Of a stretch of DNA of 15,828 nt, positions 14,768-15,828 are shown one piece after another; position 1 is the first letter of the stretch; each line of letters starts with the position of its first letter. Location of the stretch: assembly GCA_016280345.1 (NCBI GenBank), contig JAEEGN010000277.1, forward strand, positions 1 through 15,828, given 5' to 3'. This stretch comes from Selenomonadaceae bacterium (lineage in GTDB: Bacteria > Bacillota > Negativicutes > Selenomonadales > Selenomonadaceae). The position numbers and the translations under genes are program-made. A model generated the notes under the pieces. That model was given only the letters and a program-made list of their open reading frames with translations. It searched no databases and was not told the origin of the DNA.

Positions 14768-15828
14768 ATGGGACTCATCAAAGCGGGCATGGGCGCCGTG
14801 GGCGGCGTACTGGGCGATCAGTGGAAGGAATTCTTCTATTGCGACGCGCTGGACGCGGATACGCTGGTGGCGAAAGGACAGAAGCGCCTGAGCTCCCAGG
14901 GGCGTAGTTCCAACACCTCAGCCGAAGACAACATCATCAGCAACGGCTCGGCCATCGCGGTGGCCAACGGCCAGTGCATGATCATCGTCGAACAGGGCAA
15001 GGTGGTAGAGATTTGCGCCGAGCCGGGCGAGTACCGCTACGATACTTCCAGCGAGCCGACGGTCTTCGAGGGCGATCTCGGCTCGAATATCAAGGCGGTG
15101 TTCCAGCAGATCGGCAAGCGCTTCGCCTTCGGCGGCGACCCGGGCAAGGACCAGCGGGTCTATTACTTCAACACCAAGGAAATCATCGGCAACAAGTACG
15201 GCACGCCGCAGCCGATTCCCTTCCGCATCATCGACCAGACCATCGGGCTCAACGCCACCGTGTCGATCCGCTGCTTCGGCGAGTACAGCTACCGGCTGGT
15301 GAACCCGATCCTCTTCTATACGAACGTCTGCGGCAACGTGGAAGGCCTTTACGACCGCAGCGAGATTGACAGCCAGCTCAAGACGGAGCTGCTGACGGCG
15401 CTGCAGCCGGCCTTCGCCAAGATCGGCGCCCAGGGCGTGCGCTACGACGAGCTGCCGGCCCATACGATGGAGCTGGCCGACGCGCTGAATGAAGTGCTGG
15501 ACAAGAAGTGGGGCGAGCTCCGGGGCATCGAGGTCGTGGCCTTCGGTGTCTCCAGCGTAACGGCGAACCCGGAGGACGAGAAACGTCTGAAGGATCTGCA
15601 GTTCTCGACGCCGCTGACGAATCCGGCGATGGCGGCGGCGCGTATCGCGGGTGCCCAGGCGCAGGCGATGCAGGACGCGGCCAACAACGAGGGCGGTATG
15701 GGCGCCATGGGCGCTTTCATGGGCATGGGCATGGCCCAGAACGCCGGCGGCATGAACGCCGGGCAGCTCTTCGGCATAGCCCAGCAGCAGCAACAGCAGC
15801 AGCAGCAGGCGCCGCAGCCCGCGGCGGC
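14768..15828 (+). CDS. SPFH-domain protein, YdjI/virion-core-like (3' end outside window)
   Basis: The frame is open to the right edge for 353 residues. The start has AAGGAGG (14755-14761) 6 bases upstream. The N-terminus is glycine-rich (MGLIKAGMGAVGGVLGDQWK). Then comes the SPFH (band-7) part with LVAKGQKRL, IIVEQGKVVEICAEPGEY, FQQIGKRFAFGGD and PIPFRIIDQTIGLNATVSIR, and a helical part with QLKTELLTALQPAF and GIEVVAFGVSSVT. After about residue 290 it becomes low-complexity: Ala/Met/Gly-rich, then nine consecutive Gln (339-347) and APQPAA. Relatives such as B. subtilis YdjI are membrane-associated scaffold proteins, and many, from memory, end in a zinc ribbon; that end would lie beyond the window. 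No signal peptide is evident. The exact role is unknown; membrane-stress or microdomain functions are suggested for the family. Confidence 0.88.
   Translation, partial: MGLIKAGMGAVGGVLGDQWKEFFYCDALDADTLVAKGQKRLSSQGRSSNTSAEDNIISNGSAIAVANGQCMIIVEQGKVVEICAEPGEYRYDTSSEPTVFEGDLGSNIKAVFQQIGKRFAFGGDPGKDQRVYYFNTKEIIGNKYGTPQPIPFRIIDQTIGLNATVSIRCFGEYSYRLVNPILFYTNVCGNVEGLYDRSEIDSQLKTELLTALQPAFAKIGAQGVRYDELPAHTMELADALNEVLDKKWGELRGIEVVAFGVSSVTANPEDEKRLKDLQFSTPLTNPAMAAARIAGAQAQAMQDAANNEGGMGAMGAFMGMGMAQNAGGMNAGQLFGIAQQQQQQQQQAPQPAA

Overview
The window reads as a GC-rich, diderm member of the Firmicutes, most likely a Negativicute. Three things point there. There is a decayed outer-membrane autotransporter barrel (C-terminal Phe, β-strand pattern). 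The Fur-type regulator and His-rich zinc-uptake lipoprotein are of a style seen in Firmicutes, and the Shine-Dalgarno sequences are strong AAGGAGG/GGAGG types. The last gene is a YdjI-like SPFH protein. This placement is inference; no rRNA or marker gene is present.

Layout, left to right. (1) The 3' end of an unrecognised gene (2-421) with its terminator. (2) An autotransporter pseudogene (486-966) with two frameshifts and one nonsense codon, then a long perfect-stem terminator. (3) A gene-free stretch to about 1555 holding hairpin repeats of an interspersed type and a 16-bp site one base from the chromosomal parS consensus. (4) A small charged helical orphan protein (1611-2057) with its own near-consensus promoter and terminator. 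(5) A minus-strand hybrid histidine kinase (2527-5622: TM, Cache-like sensor, TM, coiled coil, PAS-like, HisKA, HATPase, REC, REC) with its own promoter. (6) A minus-strand operon, fur-like regulator then znuA, znuC, znuB (9077 to 5833), transcribed from one consensus promoter whose -10 is covered by a 25-bp palindrome, and closed by a hairpin terminator. (7) A divergent plus-strand gene group: NAD-dependent sugar epimerase, a 15-codon leader-like ORF, a DUF218/YdcF-type membrane protein, and a second hybrid kinase with two periplasmic solute-binding domains (11149-14421), closed by a terminator. (8) A separately promoted SPFH/YdjI-like gene running off the right edge with a Met/Gly-rich and poly-Gln tail.

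Functionally the clearest unit is the metal-uptake operon: the lipoprotein binds zinc outside, ZnuB carries it across the inner membrane, ZnuC powers transport, and the Fur-family protein probably represses all four genes (itself included) when zinc is plentiful. The two hybrid kinases share the same HK-REC-REC output cassette but have different sensor halves. Neither has an HPt domain, and no response regulator with an output domain lies in the window, so their downstream partners are elsewhere. I found no CRISPR array, complete mobile element, RNA gene or clear defence system. The least expected items are the near-parS site, the operator-like palindrome, the ATGA-coupled mini-ORF and the autotransporter fossil.
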